64,000 nt of DNA, taken from assembly GCF_001050195.2 (NCBI RefSeq), contig NZ_DF967965.1:2095480-2159479 (forward strand). Reading direction: 5' to 3'. The translations under genes were made by a program, and so were the position numbers. Shown here piece after piece: positions 44,132 to 53,782 of the stretch. Each line of letters begins with the position of its first letter. The stretch's first letter is position 1. This stretch comes from Anaerolinea thermolimosa (GTDB lineage: Bacteria; Chloroflexota; Anaerolineae; Anaerolineales; Anaerolineaceae). The notes under the pieces are model-generated. The model searched no databases. It had not been told where the DNA came from and saw nothing but the letters and a program-made list of their open reading frames with translations.

Positions 44132-44318
44132 CCCTAAGAACCTCGAACGAACCTACCAGAGCCAGCTTCAGGCATTGCCGGTGCAGCTGGTCCCTCCCGA
44201 CCCCAGGCCAGCCCAACCGATGGTAAACCAAAACACGCCAGCCCGGGCCGTGGAACACCCCCCGGAAAACCAGCGCGAGTTGTTAAGCCGGATTATTTCG
44301 AAGATTCAGAGCATTTAA
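44124..44318 (+). CDS. 64-residue hypothetical protein between murC and murB
   Basis: Starts at ATG 44124 inside the murC end, behind GGAGAAAAAACGC, and ends 12 bases before murB. The sequence is proline- and glutamine-rich (VQLVPPDPRPAQPMVNQ), has no membrane helix, and ends in a short amphipathic helix (RELLSRIISKIQSI). I recognise no family. The ribosome-binding site and tight spacing argue that it is translated. The disordered body with a helical tail would suit a small adaptor, but that is speculation. Confidence 0.6.
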   Translation: MTNPKNLERTYQSQLQALPVQLVPPDPRPAQPMVNQNTPARAVEHPPENQRELLSRIISKIQSI

Positions 44319-44330
44319 CCCGATTGGATC

Positions 44331-45284
44331 ATGATGAACCAGGTACCGCCTCGATACCTCTCCAGACTTCGTGACGCCTTTGGCGAGAAATTACAGGAAA
44401 ATGTAGTCCTTGCCAACTACACAACCGCGCGTGTAGGCGGGCCAGCGGCCGCCTTGCTGCCGGTGCATACCACCGCGGAGCTGGAACTGGCTGTACGTAT
44501 GCTGTGGGAAATGGAAATTCCCTTTTTCATTCTCGGCAGCGGCTCAAACGTCCTGGTGAGTGACGAAGGCTACCCTGGTGTGGTGGTGATTAACCGTGCC
44601 CGGAATGTCAAAATTGATCTGCACCATGAACCCCCAACCCTCTGGGCTGAGTCAGGCGCAAACCTGGGCGCAGTTGCCCGGCAGGCCGCCCTGCGCGGAC
44701 TCAGTGGACTGGAATGGGCTTCCACCATCCCCGGCACAGTGGGAGGAGCCGTGGTTGGCAATGCCGGAGCTCACGGGGGCGATATGGCGGGGAATCTTTT
44801 ACTGGCAGAAATCTTGCACCCACACGGGAAAGAGGTCTGGCCGGTCGAACGCATGGCCTATGGCTACCGCAGCAGTGCTCTGAAATCAGCCACCGGGAAA
44901 GCAGTTATCCTCTCCGCCACACTGAAATTAAGCCATGGAGACCCGGTTGAGATTCAGGCCCGCATGGATGAATTTTCCAGACGACGGCGCAGTACCCAGC
45001 CCCCGGGAGCAAGCATGGGGTCGATGTTTAAGAACCCTCCCGGAGACTATGCCGGGCGATTAATTGAAGCGGCGGGATTGAAAGGATATCGAAGCGGAGA
45101 TGCTGAAATCAGCCCGGTGCACGCGAATTTCTTTATCAACCATGGCCACGCTACCGCCGCACAGATCGGAGAATTAATTACTACGGCTTATCGGAAAGTA
45201 AAAGAACAGTTTGGAATTGCTCTGGAGCTGGAAGTAATCTTGGTCGGGCACTGGCCGGCCCTGACAGGCCAGGAACAACATTGA
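44331..45284 (+). CDS. murB: UDP-N-acetylenolpyruvoylglucosamine reductase
   Basis: This 317-residue FAD enzyme makes UDP-MurNAc with NADPH. FAD-domain landmarks are NYTTARVGGPAAALLPV, LGSGSNVLVSDEGYPG, GLEWASTIPGTVGGAVVGN with NAGAHGGDM, and AYGYRSSAL. The third domain has SMGSMFKNPPGDYAGRLIE and SPVHANFFINHGHAT. The form without the extra loop around the Tyr points to a type II-like MurB. It overlaps the ddl frame by the TGATG junction. Confidence 0.94.
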   Translation: MMNQVPPRYLSRLRDAFGEKLQENVVLANYTTARVGGPAAALLPVHTTAELELAVRMLWEMEIPFFILGSGSNVLVSDEGYPGVVVINRARNVKIDLHHEPPTLWAESGANLGAVARQAALRGLSGLEWASTIPGTVGGAVVGNAGAHGGDMAGNLLLAEILHPHGKEVWPVERMAYGYRSSALKSATGKAVILSATLKLSHGDPVEIQARMDEFSRRRRSTQPPGASMGSMFKNPPGDYAGRLIEAAGLKGYRSGDAEISPVHANFFINHGHATAAQIGELITTAYRKVKEQFGIALELEVILVGHWPALTGQEQH

Positions 45285-45295
45285 TGGAGACAACG

Positions 45296-46402
45296 ATGCA
45301 AAAGAAACTGCGAGTGGGAGTAATCTTCGGTGGACGTTCTGGAGAACACGACGTCTCTCTCATGTCATCCCATTCTGTCCTGAAAGTACTCGATCCGGAA
45401 AAATATGAGGTCTTTCAGGTCGGGATTACCCGTCAGGGAGCATGGGTGACTGGAGAGGATGTATGGTCGGCTTTAAAATCAGGCCAAACGGAGCACCTCA
45501 CCCCCGCAGTCTTGATTCCCCAGCCAGGACAGGCTGTCCTCTATGCCCTTAAACAACAAACCTTAGAAGCTGTCACCGAACTGGATGTTATCTTCCCCGT
45601 TTTACACGGTACTTTTGGTGAAGATGGTACCCTCCAGGGGTTACTTGAAATGGCCGATGTTGCTTATGTGGGGGCCGGGGTGCTTGGCTCTGCTGTGGGG
45701 ATGGATAAAGCGCTTTTTAAAGATGTGATGCGCGCCAATAACCTGCCAGTGGTCGATTCGATCCTGGTGCTTCGACGGGACATTGAGGAGAACATTCAGG
45801 ACGTCATCACCCGCGTTGAAGCCATGGGATATCCCCTGTTCACCAAACCTGCCAATCTGGGATCGTCGGTCGGGATCACTCGTTGCAGAGGACGGGCTGA
45901 CCTCCACGAAGGGTTACTGGAGGCCGCCCGGTTCGATCGGCGCGTGATTGTTGAGCGTGGGGTCAACCACGCACGTGAAATTGAGGTTGCCGTCCTTGGG
46001 AACGACACACCGGTCGCCTCTGTCCCGGGAGAAATTCGCCCGGGCGATGAGTTTTACAGTTATGAAGCCAAATACCTGATGGAGACCTCTGAATTGCTCA
46101 TCCCGGCCCCTCTTCCTGAAGAGACCACCTCTCATGTGCAAGAACTGGCCGTGCGTGCGTACCAGGCCATTGACTGTGCTGGTCTGGCTCGCGTAGATTT
46201 CCTCATGGACGGGCAAACCGGAGAAATTTGGATCAGTGAGATTAATACCATCCCTGGTTTCACGCAAATCAGTATGTATCCCAAGTTATGGGAAGCCAGC
46301 GGCCTTCCTTACGGTACGCTGGTCGATCGGCTGATCGCCCTTGCTCTTGAACGGAAAGCCGAACGTGACCGCACAGAGCGGGTGTTCAGGAGGGGATCAT
46401 GA
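45296..46402 (+). CDS. ddl: D-alanine--D-alanine ligase
   Basis: ATP-grasp enzyme, 368 residues from ATG 45296 (MQKKLRVGVIFGGRSGEHDVSL), which has GGAG six bases upstream; an ATG at 45284 and a TTG at 45281 are also possible. Landmarks are FPVLHGTFGEDGTLQGLLE, the KPANLGSSVGITR loop near residue 180, and the ARVDFLMD and ISEINTIPGFTQISMYP metal-site segment. It makes the dipeptide that MurF uses. It overlaps ftsQ by four bases. Confidence 0.94.
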   Translation: MQKKLRVGVIFGGRSGEHDVSLMSSHSVLKVLDPEKYEVFQVGITRQGAWVTGEDVWSALKSGQTEHLTPAVLIPQPGQAVLYALKQQTLEAVTELDVIFPVLHGTFGEDGTLQGLLEMADVAYVGAGVLGSAVGMDKALFKDVMRANNLPVVDSILVLRRDIEENIQDVITRVEAMGYPLFTKPANLGSSVGITRCRGRADLHEGLLEAARFDRRVIVERGVNHAREIEVAVLGNDTPVASVPGEIRPGDEFYSYEAKYLMETSELLIPAPLPEETTSHVQELAVRAYQAIDCAGLARVDFLMDGQTGEIWISEINTIPGFTQISMYPKLWEASGLPYGTLVDRLIALALERKAERDRTERVFRRGS

Positions 46403-47469
46403 CGCGCAATACCAACACAACCACCAGTCGTGCTGAAGAACTACGGCGGCGGCGTCTCGAACAGGAGCAAAAGCGCATTCCCGCCACACCGGGCGTTTCT
46501 GGACGAACCCGCAGAGCAACCGCGACCACCCCATTACCCTCTCGCCCGGTGGTGGTTCGAAATACCACTTTCGGCACACCCATTCACCGCCAGGTGGCCA
46601 CATCCAATCCACGGCGCACGTACTACGTTGCCCTGAACACAACCGGGGCAGAGCTTCGGCTTCCAGCAATGCCAGTCTTTCATCCCGGATGGAGATTGCT
46701 TTCAGCAGCCATTGCCATCCTGGCAGGCATTGGCTTTCTTTCTCTGGCCTTCTCGCCTTTCTTCCGCCTGGGAGCCGTCAACATCGTGGGATTAGAGCGC
46801 CTGGCGCCTACCGAAATTCAGGCAGTGACCCATCTCGAAAATCTGTCCATTATTGAAGTCAACCCTGGCGAAGTCAGAGAAGCGATCAGCTCGCACTTCC
46901 CCGGGCTGGAAATGGTCGAGGTGAAAGTTGCCCTGCCTGCTACGGTTACCATCCAGCTCAAAGAACGCCAGCCCATCCTGGCCTGGCGTCAGGGCGATAA
47001 GGTGCAATGGATCGATGCCAGTGGCGTGGTCTTTCCTGCCTCTGGATCTATAGACGGCCTGGTAACGATCAGTTCCCCGGAGCCTCCTCCTGTGAACCTT
47101 CCCCAGGCTGAGAATCAACCTGGAGCTGAAGATGCAACAGCTGAAACCAGGCAAACCAACGGCAGTGGAACGCTTGCCAAACCCGTGGCTGTTGGCCCGG
47201 CACGGCTCGATCCATCCATCCTCGAAACTGCCCAGAGACTGGCCGCGCACCTTCCGGCTGGCACTCCCCTCGTTTACCTTCCCTCAGAAGGACTCGGCTG
47301 GGAGGCTCCCTCCGGCTGTGACATTTTCATCGGCAGTGATCTTTCGCGCTTCGAAGTGAAACTGGCCGCGGTTCAGGCCATTGAAGCCGAGCTCAACAAA
47401 CAGGGGATTGTTGCCGAGTTAATCAACGCCCGCAACCTGGACGCACCTTATTATCGAGCGGAGAAATAA
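46399..47469 (+). CDS. ftsQ: Cell division protein FtsQ
   Basis: 356 residues. A long basic cytosolic N-terminus (RAEELRRRRLEQEQKR) leads to one membrane helix at about 94-116, then a POTRA domain (LGAVNIVGLERLAPTEIQAV) and an FtsQ beta domain with PATVTIQLKERQPILAWR. A low-complexity insert (about residues 232-262) follows. FtsQ scaffolds FtsB/FtsL in the divisome. Its place between ddl and ftsA is classical. Confidence 0.9.
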   Translation: MTRNTNTTTSRAEELRRRRLEQEQKRIPATPGVSGRTRRATATTPLPSRPVVVRNTTFGTPIHRQVATSNPRRTYYVALNTTGAELRLPAMPVFHPGWRLLSAAIAILAGIGFLSLAFSPFFRLGAVNIVGLERLAPTEIQAVTHLENLSIIEVNPGEVREAISSHFPGLEMVEVKVALPATVTIQLKERQPILAWRQGDKVQWIDASGVVFPASGSIDGLVTISSPEPPPVNLPQAENQPGAEDATAETRQTNGSGTLAKPVAVGPARLDPSILETAQRLAAHLPAGTPLVYLPSEGLGWEAPSGCDIFIGSDLSRFEVKLAAVQAIEAELNKQGIVAELINARNLDAPYYRAEK

Positions 47470-47473
47470 ACGT

Positions 47474-48709
47474 ATGGCGGATGAAACGATTGTGGTTGGA
47501 ATTGACATCGGTACCACCAAGGTTTGTACCCTGGTAGCCCGTGTAGAGGGGGGGAACAACCTGCGCATCCTGGGCGTGGGCATTGAACCATCTCAGGGCA
47601 TCCGCAAAGGCACCATCGTGGATCTCCAGGCGGCTTCACAGGCCATCGCCCGCTCCATTGAGAAAGCCGAACGCACCTCAGGGATGGAAATCACCTCGGC
47701 ACTCGTCAGCCTGGCCGGTTCGCATGTATCATCGGTCAATAGCCGGGGCGTGGTGGGCATCTCCGGGCGGGTCATCGATCAGGAAGATGTCTTTCGCGCA
47801 CTGGATGCCGCTCAGGCCGTGGCCATCCCGCACAACCGGGAAATTATCCACGTCATCCAGCGCAATTTCGTGGTAGACGGTCAGGATGGCATACACATGC
47901 CCATTGGCATGCATGGATACCGGCTGGAAGTGGAAGCCCACATCATTACCGCTTCAGCCTCCACCATCGAAAACCTGCGTCAGTGCGTCCAGGCTTCCGG
48001 TGTTGAAGTAGTACAGTTTGTCCTCAACCCCCTTGCCTCTGCTGAAGTGGTTCTCTCTGATACAGAGCGCCAGATGGGAGTTGTGGTGTGCGATATTGGT
48101 GGAGGCACAACCGATATGGCCATTTACATTGATGGCGATATCTGGCACACCATGGTGCTCGGGATCGGGGGAAATCATATCACCTCAGATATTGCCCACG
48201 GTCTGCGCCTCTCCATTTCTCAGGCCGAAGAGGTGAAAAAACAGTACGGTCACGCCATCCAGAGGGAAGTGGGAGAAAACGAGACCTTTTCCACCCGCAT
48301 ATTTGGAGAAGACCACCCGGTGGAGGTTCGCCGCCGTGATCTGGCCATGATCATCGAAGCCCGCGTTGAAGAAATTTTCGATCTGATTTTACAGGAAATC
48401 AAACGCTCCGGGTACGATGGTCTTCTACCAGCCGGGATGGTCTTAACCGGCGGGAGCAGCCAGTTGTCTGGCATTCGCACTCTGGCAAGTGAAGTCCTGG
48501 GCTTACCGGTTCGGGTTGCCCGCCCGGAAAACCTGGTGGGGCTGACCGACCAGCTTCATTCGCCAGCCTATTCAACCAGCGTGGGCCTGCTCAACTGGGC
48601 CATGATGATGAGCGAAGCCGCCCCTTCGGTGGGGCATCGCCCGCGCAAGAAAGGAGGTTCCGTTTGGGGAGATCAATTCATCAACTTCCTGAAGCGGCTT
48701 TTACCGTAA
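47474..48709 (+). CDS. ftsA: Cell division protein FtsA
   Basis: This 411-residue actin-like ATPase tethers FtsZ to the membrane. VVGIDIGTTKVCTLVA is the first phosphate loop and VVCDIGGGTTDMAIYIDG the second, near residue 205. The SHV-type 1C domain lies between them (SLAGSHVSSVNSRG). The C-terminal NFLKRLLP is a short amphipathic membrane-targeting helix. ftsZ follows after 66 bases. Confidence 0.95.
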   Translation: MADETIVVGIDIGTTKVCTLVARVEGGNNLRILGVGIEPSQGIRKGTIVDLQAASQAIARSIEKAERTSGMEITSALVSLAGSHVSSVNSRGVVGISGRVIDQEDVFRALDAAQAVAIPHNREIIHVIQRNFVVDGQDGIHMPIGMHGYRLEVEAHIITASASTIENLRQCVQASGVEVVQFVLNPLASAEVVLSDTERQMGVVVCDIGGGTTDMAIYIDGDIWHTMVLGIGGNHITSDIAHGLRLSISQAEEVKKQYGHAIQREVGENETFSTRIFGEDHPVEVRRRDLAMIIEARVEEIFDLILQEIKRSGYDGLLPAGMVLTGGSSQLSGIRTLASEVLGLPVRVARPENLVGLTDQLHSPAYSTSVGLLNWAMMMSEAAPSVGHRPRKKGGSVWGDQFINFLKRLLP

Positions 48710-48775
48710 TTCGACCAAAGGACGATCTAAAGGAAAATCGGTTTCTATTGTAAAATTACCGAGGAGGCACATACC

Positions 48776-49933
48776 ATGGACATGAATCAACCACTACCCG
48801 AATCATTCGCCCGCATCAAAGTCATCGGGGTCGGCGGAGGTGGCTGCAATGCTGTCAACCGCATGATCGAAGAAGGCTTGCAGGGCATAGAGTTCATCAC
48901 GGTCAACACCGACGGACAGGCGTTGCAGCTCTCGAAAGCTCAAACGCGTGTACGCATCGGAGAAAAGGTCACCCGCGGCCTTGGCGCTGGAGGTAACCCC
49001 GAAATGGGGCGCAAAGCCGCCGAGGAATCCGCCGAAGAGCTGTACGAAGTGCTCAAGGGCAGCGACATGGTGTTCGTCACAGCTGGCATGGGTGGAGGCA
49101 CAGGCACCGGAGCGGCTCCCATTGTGGCACAGATCGCGAAGGAAGTCGGCGCTTTAACCATCGGGGTGGTCACCCGCCCCTTCACCTTTGAAGGGGCTCG
49201 CCGCGCCAAAGCCAGCGAAGAGGGCATCATGCGCCTGAAAGAACACGCCGACACACTGATCGTCATCCCCAACGATCGGTTGCTCCAAATGGTGGATAAA
49301 CGCGCCAGTCTTCAGGACGCCTTCCGCCTGGCAGATGACGTTCTGCGCCAGGGCATTCAGGGCATCTCCGAACTCATCACCGTTCCCGGCTTAATTAATC
49401 TGGACTTCGCCGATGTGCGCTCTATTATGTCCGAAGGCGGCGCTGCCCTCATGGCCGTAGGCCATGCCTCCGGGGAAGAGCGCGCCCGGGTTGCGGCAGA
49501 AATGGCCATTTCCAGCCACCTGCTCGATATCACCATCGATGGAGCCCGCGGTATCCTCTTCAACGTCACCGGCGGTCCCGATCTCACCCTCTTCGAGGTC
49601 AACCAGGCCGCGGCCATCATTAAGGAGACGGCACATCCCGATGTTAACCTGATCTTCGGCGCAGTGATCGATCCAAAGATCGGAGATGAGATTCGCATTA
49701 CAGTAATCGCCACGGGTTTTGATAGTAGCGGGGTCCGGCCAGCTGACCGGCCGATCAAGCTCGAGGATATGCAGACCCCGCAGCGTCTCCGCTCGAACAC
49801 CGGAACTCCACAGCCAGCCGAACGTCCTTCGGCTACCACTCCCCCTGCCAATCAGGCCCAATCTGATTTCCAGCGAGTGGTCAATACCGACGACTTCGAT
49901 ATTCCGGCCTTCCTGCGGAACCGCAAGCGGTAA
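48776..49933 (+). CDS. ftsZ: Cell division GTPase FtsZ
   Basis: This 385-residue tubulin-like protein builds the division ring. [13 protein letters not shown] opens the GTPase, the tubulin signature GGGTGTG lies at residues 106-112, and the T7 loop INLDFADVR lies near residue 208. After a disordered linker (about 320-370) comes the C-terminal peptide [11 protein letters not shown], which binds FtsA. GAGGAGG precedes the ATG. A strong terminator follows at 50055. Confidence 0.97.
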   Translation: MDMNQPLPESFARIKVIGVGGGGCNAVNRMIEEGLQGIEFITVNTDGQALQLSKAQTRVRIGEKVTRGLGAGGNPEMGRKAAEESAEELYEVLKGSDMVFVTAGMGGGTGTGAAPIVAQIAKEVGALTIGVVTRPFTFEGARRAKASEEGIMRLKEHADTLIVIPNDRLLQMVDKRASLQDAFRLADDVLRQGIQGISELITVPGLINLDFADVRSIMSEGGAALMAVGHASGEERARVAAEMAISSHLLDITIDGARGILFNVTGGPDLTLFEVNQAAAIIKETAHPDVNLIFGAVIDPKIGDEIRITVIATGFDSSGVRPADRPIKLEDMQTPQRLRSNTGTPQPAERPSATTPPANQAQSDFQRVVNTDDFDIPAFLRNRKR

Positions 49934-50054
49934 CGCAGCTCATTGAGCGGTAGGGGGCCGCCGGGAACAGGTTCTGTCCGTGGTACCCTTCTCCCTTCCG
50001 GGGAAAATCAACGGGTAAAGTGCCTTACCCGTCTTTCCCATTTAACTGTAACTA

Positions 50055-50089
50055 GCCACCCCCTGAGTTATTGTCAGGGGGTGGCTTTT
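50055..50089 (+). terminator. Terminator of the dcw cluster
   Basis: GCCACCCCCTGA (50055-50066) pairs perfectly with TCAGGGGGTGGC (50074-50085), followed by TTTT. It is the strongest terminator in the window and closes the run from mraZ to ftsZ. Confidence 0.92.
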
Positions 50090-50347
50090 CTCTGGCCGGG
50101 TGTTTCATCCCGCCAGATTGAATGGCTCAGCCCAGTCGGTTGATTTTTCTTTAAGCCATTCTTTTCTTCTGGCGCCAACCTCTTTCAGGCATCCCTACAT
50201 CTGGGAAATTCCACCCCGGCTGCGTATTTTTCCCTTTATATACCCGGCCTTTTTGGGTTCTCTATGGACTCATTTCAGCTCAGTCCGCCCCTCTGAAGCC
50301 ACAGGAAATCTCAACCAAATATTAAGGTTAAGAATGCACAAAACCGC

Positions 50348-50376
50348 TTGAACCGATCGATCTTTTGTGCTAGAAT
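50348..50376 (+). promoter_or_regulatory. Promoter of nrdR-nrdJ
   Basis: TTGAAC (50348-50353) and TAGAAT (50371-50376) are 17 bases apart; transcription should start near 50383. Confidence 0.78.
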
Positions 50377-50386
50377 AACTTCACGT

Positions 50387-50398
50387 CGTATATATACG
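50387..50398 (+). promoter_or_regulatory. Palindrome at the nrdR start point, candidate NrdR site
   Basis: CGTATATATACG is a perfect 12-bp palindrome about ten bases after the -10. Its TATATA core resembles the centre of known NrdR boxes, but the flanks differ and only one copy is seen, whereas NrdR boxes usually occur in pairs. Confidence 0.5.
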
Positions 50399-50411
50399 GC
50401 TTCTCGCAAAT

Positions 50412-50443
50412 ACTACCGCCAGATATGGGGGTAGTGGTTTTTT
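50412..50443 (+). terminator. Terminator-like hairpin in the nrdR leader
   Basis: ACTACCGCC (50412-50420) pairs with GGGGGTAGT (50427-50435) with one mismatch, followed by GG and six T residues. It lies between the promoter and the nrdR ATG, so it may act as an attenuator. Confidence 0.6.
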
Positions 50444-50481
50444 CTCTCGACCCAAAACCGCTATACACCAGGAGGAAATAA

Positions 50482-50964
50482 ATGCGGTGTCCTTACTGCC
50501 AGGGTGAAGATTCGAAAGTGCTGGATACCTCGCATGATAACCGCGGTATCGTTCGCCGCCGTCGCGAATGTACTACCTGTCATCAACGTTTCACCACCGT
50601 AGAACGCCCTCTGCTGGCGACCCCATTGATCATAAAAAAAGACGGTTCGCGTGAGGAATTCGACCGGGAAAAGCTGCTACGCGGCATTCGTATTGCCTGT
50701 GCTAAACGTCCCGTGCCAGCCTCAGCTATTGAGCGCCTGGTTGGAGAGATCGAATCGTCACTTCAACGCATGGGGCGCGCTGAGGTCAGTTCACGTGTCA
50801 TCGGCGATATGGTCATCAATGGGCTGAAAGAGCTGGATCACATCGCGTACATCCGTTATGGGATTGTTTATTTACAGCTGGATGATCTCCGCGCCATCCG
50901 CAACGAGATCGACCGATTACTCAAAGATGAGGAGACAAGCAATGGAAACAAGCGAACAATCTGA
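50482..50964 (+). CDS. nrdR: Transcriptional repressor NrdR
   Basis: 160 residues. The zinc ribbon uses C3, C6, C30 and C33 ([10 protein letters not shown] and [12 protein letters not shown]); an ATP-cone follows from about residue 46 ([20 protein letters not shown]). NrdR senses ATP/dATP and represses ribonucleotide reductase genes. AGGAGG precedes the ATG. It overlaps nrdJ by 23 bases, so the regulator and its usual target are one unit. Confidence 0.96.
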   Translation: MRCPYCQGEDSKVLDTSHDNRGIVRRRRECTTCHQRFTTVERPLLATPLIIKKDGSREEFDREKLLRGIRIACAKRPVPASAIERLVGEIESSLQRMGRAEVSSRVIGDMVINGLKELDHIAYIRYGIVYLQLDDLRAIRNEIDRLLKDEETSNGNKRTI

Positions 50965-53527
50965 TCTATTACGTAGTGGCCTGATTCCCATCCCCCCTCT
51001 CCCGCCCGATCTTCCAGCGGTTGAGCTAACCGAAAATGCCCGACAGGTACTTATCCGACGGTATGTCCGCCGTAATGACGACGGTTCGCTGGCCGAAACC
51101 GTGGAAGAAATGTTCTGGCGGGTCGCTTATAACATTGCCCGCATTGAAGAAACCTGGGGCAACCCCGATATTCTTGAACGCGCTCGCGCCTTTTATCTTC
51201 TGCTCACCAGCAAAAAATTCTTTCCCAATTCTCCCACCTTCACCGGTGCCGGCACACCCCTCGGCCAGCTGGCAGCCTGCTTTGTTTTACCCATCGTTGA
51301 TGACATGGGCCGTGACCCGGCAGGCATTTTTCAAACCCTGCGTGATGCTGCCCTCATCCAGCAAACGGGTGGAGGCAATGGGTTCTCATTCTCTCGCCTG
51401 CGCCCCAAAGGCTCAGTCGTTAAAACTTCTTCGGGCCAGGCAACCGGCCCGGTGGGCTTTTTAAGGGTCTACGATCATGCATTCGGAGAAATCGCCCAGG
51501 GTGGCACGCGTCGCGGAGCCAACATGGGAGTTTTACGGGTTGACCATCCAGATATTGAAGAATTTATCACCTGCAAGACCGATGAAAATGCCATCACCAA
51601 CTTTAACATTTCAGTTGGAATCACCGATGCTTTTATGCGGGCTGTACGAGATGACACCGAATGGGAATTGCGTTTCCCTGACGTGACCGATCCAAGATAC
51701 CGTACTTTCAGAGGCACACTGGAACAGGCCGAAGCCGCCGGATTGCCCATCCGCACATACCGGAAAGTACGCGCCCGCGATTTATTTAATAAAATTGTAC
51801 GCCAGGCTCATCATAACGGTGAACCGGGCGTTCTTTTCCTCGATGCTGCTAACCGTTCCAACCCTGTTCCCCACCTTTACCCGCTGGAGGCGACGAACCC
51901 GTGCGGAGAACAATGGCTTGGCCCGTATGAAAACTGCTGCCTTGGCTCCATTAACCTGGCCCAGCACCTCGGCAAGAACGGCAGTGTGGACTGGGAAACC
52001 CTGCGGCAATCGGTCGTTCTGGCTACCATCTTCCTCGATGACGTGGTGGAGGCCAACGCTTATGTGCCTGCTGTTCCTCAATTGAAAGAAGCCGCTCACC
52101 GTGCCCGGCGCATCGGGCTGGGTATTATGGGGCTGGCCGATTTGATGTACCACTGCGGAATCCGCTATGGTTCTCTGGAAGGCCAGGAATTTGGCGCTCA
52201 GGTGATGGAGTTCGTGCGCTACCATTCCATGAAAACTTCTATCGAACTGGCCCAGCAACGGGGAGCCTTCCCTGCCATCCGCGGCTCCATTTATGACCCC
52301 GATCATCTCATTTGGACCCCTCCACAATCCATTGTTCCCTACACTCATGACTACGGCCGTCCATCAGTGGACTGGGAGTCGATCGTGCAGGGCATTCGTA
52401 CATACGGCATTCGTAACGCTGCCCAGACCACCATCGCCCCTACCGGCACCATTGCCACCGTGGCCGGTTGCGAAGGGTACGGGTGCGAACCAGTTTTTGC
52501 CCTGGCGTATATCCGCCATGTCAACGACAACGGAAAAGACCTGCAATTACTCTACGCCTCTCCAGCCTTTGAGGAGGCCATTCAAAAAGCCGGCATTGAC
52601 CCTGAAACCCGCGAAGAAATTCTCGAACAAATTATGACCGAAGGAACCTGCCAGCACGTCACGGCGCTCCCGGCTCACATCCGCGAAGTTTTTGTCGTCT
52701 CCAGCGACATCACTGCGGAAGAACATGTGCGCATGCAGGCCGCACTTCAGGCTTTCGTCGATAACAGCCTCTCAAAAACAATTAACTTCCCCCCTGAAGC
52801 CACCGAAGAAGATGTGGCCACCGCCTACATGCTGGCCTGGGAACTGGGCTGCAAGGGCATTACGGTATATGTTACTGGCTCACGCGAAAAGGTCGTGCTG
52901 GAAACACGCGCAACAGCCAGTAAAAAACAGGAAAAAGAATCCCCTGCTCCCCAGCAGCTGCCGATCTGGCATGAGAGTAAAAAACCCCGCCCCCAAATTT
53001 TACCGGGATACACCCTCCATGTAGACACCCCGCTTGGAAAAACCTTTGTGACAGTCAATGAAAACGGAGGGGGGCAACCTTTCGAGGTCTTCCTCAATTC
53101 GGCCAAAGCTGGTTCCGATATTGCCGCCGTCACCGAGGCCATTGGCAGGCTGATCAGTTACATACTGCGGATGGCTTCTCCAGTAGAACCGGTGGAACGC
53201 CTGCGTGAGGTGGTGCGCCAGCTCAGCGGCATTGGCGGCGGGCGCTCCCTCGGATTTGGCCCTAACCGCGTTCGTTCTTTGCCGGACGGCATTGCCCAGG
53301 CACTGGAAAAATATCTGGACTTATGGAAAGAACGGCGCGAGGCAGGCGCTACCCATCCACCCATGGCCCATGGCAATGGAAGCGAACACCACCCCGGCCA
53401 GACACCCGCCGCGCAACCCCCTTTGCTCACCCCGCTGGGAGATCTTTGCCCGGAATGTGGGCAGGCCTCGGTGGTCAACGAAGAGGGATGCCGAAAATGT
53501 TATTCCTGTGGCTATAGCGAGTGTTGA
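50942..53527 (+). CDS. nrdJ: Adenosylcobalamin-dependent (class II) ribonucleoside-diphosphate/triphosphate reductase
   Basis: 861 residues from ATG 50942 ([13 protein letters not shown]), which has GAGGAG upstream. It reduces ribonucleotides using a B12 radical and so works with or without oxygen. Landmarks are [50 protein letters not shown] with the radical Cys and Glu, and [22 protein letters not shown]-terminal zinc-ribbon-like tail ([10 protein letters not shown] to [12 protein letters not shown]) probably carries the redox cysteines. A domain of about 100 residues precedes that tail ([19 protein letters not shown]), as in other NrdJ proteins of this group. Confidence 0.95.
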   Translation: METSEQSDLLRSGLIPIPPLPPDLPAVELTENARQVLIRRYVRRNDDGSLAETVEEMFWRVAYNIARIEETWGNPDILERARAFYLLLTSKKFFPNSPTFTGAGTPLGQLAACFVLPIVDDMGRDPAGIFQTLRDAALIQQTGGGNGFSFSRLRPKGSVVKTSSGQATGPVGFLRVYDHAFGEIAQGGTRRGANMGVLRVDHPDIEEFITCKTDENAITNFNISVGITDAFMRAVRDDTEWELRFPDVTDPRYRTFRGTLEQAEAAGLPIRTYRKVRARDLFNKIVRQAHHNGEPGVLFLDAANRSNPVPHLYPLEATNPCGEQWLGPYENCCLGSINLAQHLGKNGSVDWETLRQSVVLATIFLDDVVEANAYVPAVPQLKEAAHRARRIGLGIMGLADLMYHCGIRYGSLEGQEFGAQVMEFVRYHSMKTSIELAQQRGAFPAIRGSIYDPDHLIWTPPQSIVPYTHDYGRPSVDWESIVQGIRTYGIRNAAQTTIAPTGTIATVAGCEGYGCEPVFALAYIRHVNDNGKDLQLLYASPAFEEAIQKAGIDPETREEILEQIMTEGTCQHVTALPAHIREVFVVSSDITAEEHVRMQAALQAFVDNSLSKTINFPPEATEEDVATAYMLAWELGCKGITVYVTGSREKVVLETRATASKKQEKESPAPQQLPIWHESKKPRPQILPGYTLHVDTPLGKTFVTVNENGGGQPFEVFLNSAKAGSDIAAVTEAIGRLISYILRMASPVEPVERLREVVRQLSGIGGGRSLGFGPNRVRSLPDGIAQALEKYLDLWKERREAGATHPPMAHGNGSEHHPGQTPAAQPPLLTPLGDLCPECGQASVVNEEGCRKCYSCGYSEC

Positions 53528-53563
53528 TCCGGCTTCGATAAGCTGACCGTCCTGTATCCCTCA

Positions 53564-53606
53564 AAAACTGCCAGCACTCAAGGAATTGGGGTTGCTGGCA
53601 GTTTTA
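53564..53606 (+). terminator. Terminator of nrdR-nrdJ
   Basis: AAAACTGCCAGCA (53564-53576) pairs perfectly with TGCTGGCAGTTTT (53593-53605), ending in T residues. Confidence 0.85.
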
Positions 53607-53712
53607 TGTGGCTAACACGATTCTCACTTTTCTATCTGAAGAATTTTTTATGCCTTTCCAGGCACCGCGTCCGGTTGGTTAACTCTATGAGGTAACTCAT
53701 GGCTTCTTCTTA

Positions 53713-53741
53713 TTGAAACCATTTTGTAAGTATCCTATACT
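53713..53741 (+). promoter_or_regulatory. Promoter of the beta-propeller membrane protein gene
   Basis: TTGAAA (53713-53718) and TATACT (53736-53741) are 17 bases apart, about 40 bases before the ATG at 53783. Confidence 0.75.
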
Positions 53742-53782
53742 AAAGCAAAGACCACAGAGGGTGGCCTGAGAGTTCTTCAACC

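Larger units (their letters stand above)
49934..50481. other. Intergenic region between ftsZ and nrdR
   Basis: No convincing gene. It holds a short hairpin at 50011-50032 (ACGGGTAA/TTACCCGT), the ftsZ terminator, a featureless stretch, and the nrdR promoter, palindrome and leader hairpin, listed separately. An 83-codon frame at 50100-50351 lacks coding character. Confidence 0.6.

Noticed and set aside
50100-50351. 83-codon frame on the plus strand between ftsZ and nrdR
   Set aside because: No ribosome-binding site, irregular composition, and it runs into the nrdR -35 element; looks like chance.
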